Assembly (NCBI RefSeq): GCF_023838525.1
Contig: NZ_JAHUQD010000002.1
Span: 124,001 to 188,000 of the forward strand
Reading direction: 5' to 3'
Origin: Caldicoprobacter algeriensis
GTDB taxonomy: Bacteria; Bacillota; Clostridia; Caldicoprobacterales; Caldicoprobacteraceae
Length of the DNA stretch: 64,000 nt
Both the position numbers and the translations under genes were made by a program. Shown here in pieces: positions 63,165 through 64,000 of this stretch (positions are counted from its first letter, which is position 1; each line of letters starts with the position of its first letter). The notes below the pieces were generated by a model. That model was not told the DNA's origin. It saw nothing but the letters and a program-made list of their open reading frames with translations, and did no database searches.

Positions 63165-63458
63165 CCCTCATTCCTCCCTCTCGCGTAGCTTTTCAGGCTA
63201 TTTAAACTCCATTGGCCCTAGCTAACGGATCTCCTTGTCCATTTGCTCCAATGTTTGCTATCAACGTGCGCTTGCTGTTACTGAATACAAACCACCGTCA
63301 AAGCTGTACCAAAGGAAGCAGGCAGTTTAAATCTTGAAACTTAAAAGGGTATACATTTATCGCGATGTTTAACGGTATTATTCGGTATTTCTAGTATTAT
63401 ATTAACAGTGATCGACTTTAATGTCAACAAGTGATCGAACGTTTTTAAGAAATAAAAA
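63165..63458 (-). promoter_or_regulatory. Promoter, possible operator and leader of the pur operon
   Basis: On the reverse strand TTGACA (63422-63427) with TAATAT (63399-63404, 17-bp spacer) or overlapping TATAAT (63396-63401) makes the promoter. AGTGATCGA occurs twice on the forward strand (63407-63415 and 63430-63438), flanking the -35 and inside the spacer: a candidate operator. The leader from there to 63164 shows no clear riboswitch or terminator. PurR PurBox-like CGAAC is present at 63436-63440. Confidence 0.7.
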
Positions 63459-64000
63459 TTAAACGTCCGATTTTGAAACTTTTGGCTTTATATCCAGTTT
63501 CGAAAACTCCTGCATGGCTTCATCGTATATTTCTCTCAACGAAACGCCATAGGTCCTGGAGGCAAGCCTGCAATCCTCATACTCGGGAGCCGCCTTGAAT
63601 ACTCCATCCCCGTAGGCCACCTTGATACGGATGTCGCCATACCGGGTACTCACCTTTATCCATTGCCTTTGCAGCGTCTTTCTAAAGGTGCTGTAGCTTC
63701 TTACCCCCAGGGTGGTGGTCTCCCTCAACAGTATATCCTCCAGCTTCTCCTGATCCTGCGGATGGCACAACACGCTCACTTTAACACCAGGGCGATTTTT
63801 CTTCATGTAGATCGGCGTATACCACACATCAAGGGCATTGTGCTGCAGTAGCAGCTCCATCAAAAAGCCCAGAAATTCGCCGCTCATATCATCGATGTTT
63901 GTCTCGATAACCTTCACCTCCTCCCCAGGGGATTCTATTTTTTTAACGCCTCACCCCAGCACACCCTCAGGCAGTTGGGCACCTTATAATCCCTTTTTCC
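63459..64000 (-). CDS. larC: Nickel-pincer cofactor protein LarC, split as larC1 end plus larC2 with a -1 frameshift site (partial)
   Basis: LarC inserts nickel into the pincer nucleotide cofactor of lactate racemase and related enzymes. From the window edge the larC1 frame reads GKRDYKVPNCLRVCWGEALKK and stops at TAG 63935-63937. The next ~150 residues (63917 to 63459) encode larC2 in the -1 frame: VIETNIDDMSGEFLGFLMELL...VCGDGVFKAAPEYEDCRL-like. The junction has a run of seven A on the coding strand (63938-63944), A-AAA-AAA, then the stop. A GGGGAGGAGG lies directly upstream of the only GTG (63915-63917), too close for a good start. Frameshifting of larC is known in Lactiplantibacillus. The rest of larC1 lies beyond the window. 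Confidence 0.85.
63935..63944 (-). promoter_or_regulatory. Putative programmed -1 frameshift site
   Basis: Coding strand TTA AAA AAA TAG: an A7 slippery run immediately followed by the larC1 stop, with larC2 in the -1 frame (AAA ATA GAA TCC). GGGGAGGAGG 15-24 bases further may act as a stimulator or as a second ribosome site. Confidence 0.7.

Noticed and set aside
63165-63395. PRPP, guanidine or purine riboswitch in the pur leader
   Set aside because: None of the recognisable core motifs were found; only a plain leader is seen.

Overview
The window looks like chromosome of an anaerobic, spore-forming-lineage Clostridia (Firmicutes), possibly a thermophilic plant-polysaccharide degrader. This is inferred from gene content: a SpoIID-domain protein, a radical SAM protein with SPASM-like and SEC-C tails, an Fe-S aldo/keto reductase, hemerythrin, GH127 and GH1 glycosidases, pyrimidine-nucleoside phosphorylase and a Hsp33 redox chaperone. 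Strong GGAGG-type ribosome sites and many TTG/GTG starts fit as well. No rRNA, tRNA, CRISPR array or intact transposase is visible.

Layout. 1-4 kb: an AddB-like nuclease/helicase (partial), hemerythrin and an Fe-S aldo/keto reductase. 4-14 kb: a reverse-strand block with a radical SAM protein, a MetH-activation-domain protein, a DUF89 protein, pgi, a hydrolase, YjbQ, comEC and a metallo-beta-lactamase, followed by forward ykuK. 15-16 kb: a uroporphyrinogen-decarboxylase-like methyltransferase. 16-31 kb: a peptidase, a GH127-kinase-polyol dehydrogenase catabolic operon, pdp, an HlyD/ABC/MacB export operon and a GH1 beta-glucosidase. 30-46 kb: DUF2207, SpoIID-like, cca and YkvI-like proteins, a TPR protein, hslO, a methyltransferase, YesL, an amidohydrolase, an alcohol dehydrogenase, and an AT-rich pair of a secreted matrixin-type protease and a partner. 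46.6-50.4 kb: a lysine riboswitch and terminator ahead of asd-dapA-dapB. 50.6-55.4 kb: cobO and an AT-rich sulfur-relay cluster. 55.4-63.2 kb: the purECFMNHD operon on the reverse strand. 63.4-64 kb: larC, which appears to be split by a -1 frameshift.

Most notable points. (1) The last gene of the lysine operon encodes DapB fused to a tandem ACT region that resembles the C-terminal regulatory part of aspartokinase, downstream of a lysine riboswitch. This suggests control by one metabolite at two levels. (2) The sulfur cluster has two half-size YeeE/YedE proteins around a TusA protein, a TrxB fused to a thioredoxin-like domain that lacks CxxC, and a divergent LysR-TusA pair. (3) larC1 ends at an A7 slippery run followed directly by a stop, and larC2 continues in the -1 frame. 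(4) Two decayed IS200/IS605 (TnpB) 3' ends survive without an intact transposase, one of them inside the pur operon. Related small hairpins and IS21-end-like repeats occur in other gaps.

Functions are assigned from protein motifs read directly in the sequence. No database search was possible, so family names rest on recognised motifs, and organism identity is inference.
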